Source: an uncultured Ruminococcus sp. | GTDB lineage: Bacteria; Bacillota; Clostridia; Oscillospirales; Acutalibacteraceae | Assembly (NCBI GenBank): GCA_902767125.1 | Contig: CACXGJ010000083.1 | Location: forward strand, 1-5,522 | DNA length: 5,522 bases | Reading direction: 5' to 3' | Shown: piece by piece, positions 4,394 to 5,522 of the stretch | How positions within the stretch are numbered: the stretch's first letter is position 1 | Layout of the letters: each line of letters opens with the position of its first letter | Notes under the pieces: generated by a model | What the model saw: the letters and a program-made list of their open reading frames with translations, nothing else | Told to the model about the DNA's origin: nothing | Database searches by the model: none | Made by a program: the position numbers and the translations under genes

Positions 4394-5522
4394 TCATTTT
4401 TTAGCGTCAAACCATGTTTTGCCGATACCTGCATCAGCGGGCAACGGTACATTCAATTCAACAGCGTTCTGCATTTCCTCACTCAATATCTGTGCAGCTT
4501 TTTCAGCTTCATTTTCGGGTGATTCGACTATCAGCTCGTCATGCACCTGCAATATCAGCTTCGACTGCATATTCTCTTTTTTAAGTCTGTGATATACTCT
4601 TATCATGGCTATCTTGATAATATCGGCGGCAGTTCCCTGCACAGGCATATTTTTAGCTACTCTTTCACCAAATGCTCTTATATTATGATTTGATGAGGTC
4701 AGCTCGGGCAAATAACGTCTTCTTCCGAACATTGTCGTTACATAGCCGCTATTTTTAGCCTGCTCGACTACCCTTTTCATGTAGTCGTCAATTCCCTGAT
4801 AAAGTGAGAGATAATCCTTGATATATTTGTCAGCCTCTTTAACGGAAACATTTATATCCTTTGAAAGAGAAAATGCTCCTATGCCATATACTATTCCGAA
4901 GTTGACAGCCTTGGCACGACTCCTCATTTCAGGTGTCACAAAATCATCAGGCATATTGAATACCTTTGCGGCAGTTGATCGGTGTATATCAAGATCATTC
5001 TTAAAAGCCTCTGTCATGTTCTTGTCGTTTGCGATATGGGCAAGAACTCTCAACTCTATCTGTGAATAATCGGCATCCACCAATAAACAGCCTTCCTTTG
5101 CATTGAAAAATTTTCTGAACTCTTTTCCACGTTCAGTCCTCACGGGAATATTCTGCAAATTCGGTTCAGTTGAGCTTATTCTTCCTGTGCGTGTTTCGGT
5201 CTGATTGAAATTGGAATGTATCCTGCCGTCATTCCCTATAACCTTTACAAGACCGTCACAATAAGTCGATTTTAATTTTGCAACTGTCCTGTATTCAAGT
5301 ATCTCACTTATAACAGGATGATACGGTTTTAATTCCTCTAAAACATCGGCATTTGTGGAATATCCGCTTTTTGTTTTCTTCTTTGCAGGCAGTTCCAATT
5401 TCTCAAACAAAGCCTCTGCAAGCTGTTTGGGAGAATTTATATTAAATTCATATCCGATATGCTCGTAAATACTCTTTTGAAGTTCGTCAATATCCTTTTG
5501 CAATTCATTTCCGTATTCAATG
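4394..5522 (-). CDS. polA: DNA polymerase I, C-terminal polymerase domain, 5' end off the window
   Basis: Family A DNA polymerase for Okazaki-fragment processing and repair synthesis. The frame is open to the window edge, and the residues before the TTG at 5503 (...EYGNE) continue it, so that TTG is not the start. Numbering from that TTG: FNINSPKQL (20-28) is the usual thumb entry, and TRTGRISS...NLQNIPVRT (104-123) follows. Motif A is DADYSQIELR (143-152) with the metal ligand Asp145. Motif B (O-helix) is RSRAKAVNFGIVYG (194-207), with Arg194, Lys198, Phe202 and Tyr206 matching E. coli Arg754, Lys758, Phe762 and Tyr766. Motif C is QVHDELIVE (319-327) with Asp322. The end GKTWFDAKK is typical. 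Phe at the 762 position predicts discrimination against dideoxynucleotides. The 5'-nuclease and proofreading regions lie outside the window, so whether proofreading is active cannot be judged. The next gene starts about 100 bp downstream. Confidence 0.96.
   Translation of the reverse strand, partial: IEYGNELQKDIDELQKSIYEHIGYEFNINSPKQLAEALFEKLELPAKKKTKSGYSTNADVLEELKPYHPVISEILEYRTVAKLKSTYCDGLVKVIGNDGRIHSNFNQTETRTGRISSTEPNLQNIPVRTERGKEFRKFFNAKEGCLLVDADYSQIELRVLAHIANDKNMTEAFKNDLDIHRSTAAKVFNMPDDFVTPEMRSRAKAVNFGIVYGIGAFSLSKDINVSVKEADKYIKDYLSLYQGIDDYMKRVVEQAKNSGYVTTMFGRRRYLPELTSSNHNIRAFGERVAKNMPVQGTAADIIKIAMIRVYHRLKKENMQSKLILQVHDELIVESPENEAEKAAQILSEEMQNAVELNVPLPADAGIGKTWFDAKK

Noticed and set aside
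5501..5503. TTG as a start codon for a 369-residue polymerase.
   Set aside because: The frame continues upstream to the window edge with family-like residues. It is an internal Leu codon of a truncated polA.
1..5522. tRNA, rRNA, CRISPR array, transposase, toxin-antitoxin or phage-defence genes.
   Set aside because: I looked on both strands and saw none. The window is almost fully occupied by seven co-directional genes with gaps no longer than 127 bp.

Overview
The window looks like a chromosomal, gene-dense piece of a low-to-moderate GC Gram-positive bacterium, most likely a member of the Clostridia (Oscillospiraceae/Ruminococcus-like). This is an inference from three things: a transketolase start of the split (separate N-terminal subunit) type, a clostridial-style pyridoxamine kinase, and strong AGGAGG/AAAGGA-type ribosome binding sites. 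No rRNA, tRNA, CRISPR, insertion sequence or phage gene is visible. All seven genes lie on the minus strand, so transcription runs from high to low coordinates.

In transcription order: (1) 4394-5522 is the polymerase part of DNA polymerase I (polA), cut off by the window edge. (2) 3809-4291 is a low-molecular-weight phosphatase with the threonine signature of protein-arginine phosphatases (YwlE type). (3) 3376-3831 is a RimI-type N-alpha-acetyltransferase that overlaps the phosphatase gene. (4) 2371-3375 is TsaD, the catalytic subunit of the tRNA t6A machinery, with its ATG abutting the rimI stop. (5) 1530-2366 is a pyridoxamine/pyridoxal kinase, 4 nt after tsaD. (6) 634-1476 is an unrecognised secreted, single-pass membrane-anchored protein whose long ectodomain is made almost only of Ser, Glu, Pro and Tyr and contains no Lys or Arg. 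(7) 1-506 is the start of the transketolase N-terminal subunit, running off the window.

The block from the phosphatase to the kinase (about 4290-1530) has overlapping, abutting or 4-nt junctions and very probably is one operon. It groups translation and protein-modification housekeeping (arginine dephosphorylation, N-terminal acetylation, t6A) with vitamin B6 salvage. The Tyr/Glu-rich protein and the transketolase each have a plausible extended -10 promoter of their own (about 1517-1546 and 556-584), so they are probably separate units. The transketolase promoter overlaps a 32-bp near-perfect AT-rich dyad (574-605).

Most of the window is ordinary conserved housekeeping sequence. The least explained parts are the Tyr/Glu-rich membrane protein, the dyad at 574-605, and a 13-bp direct repeat with a 21-bp period inside a 25-codon open frame between polA and the phosphatase gene. 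I found no convincing new defence or mobile system here.
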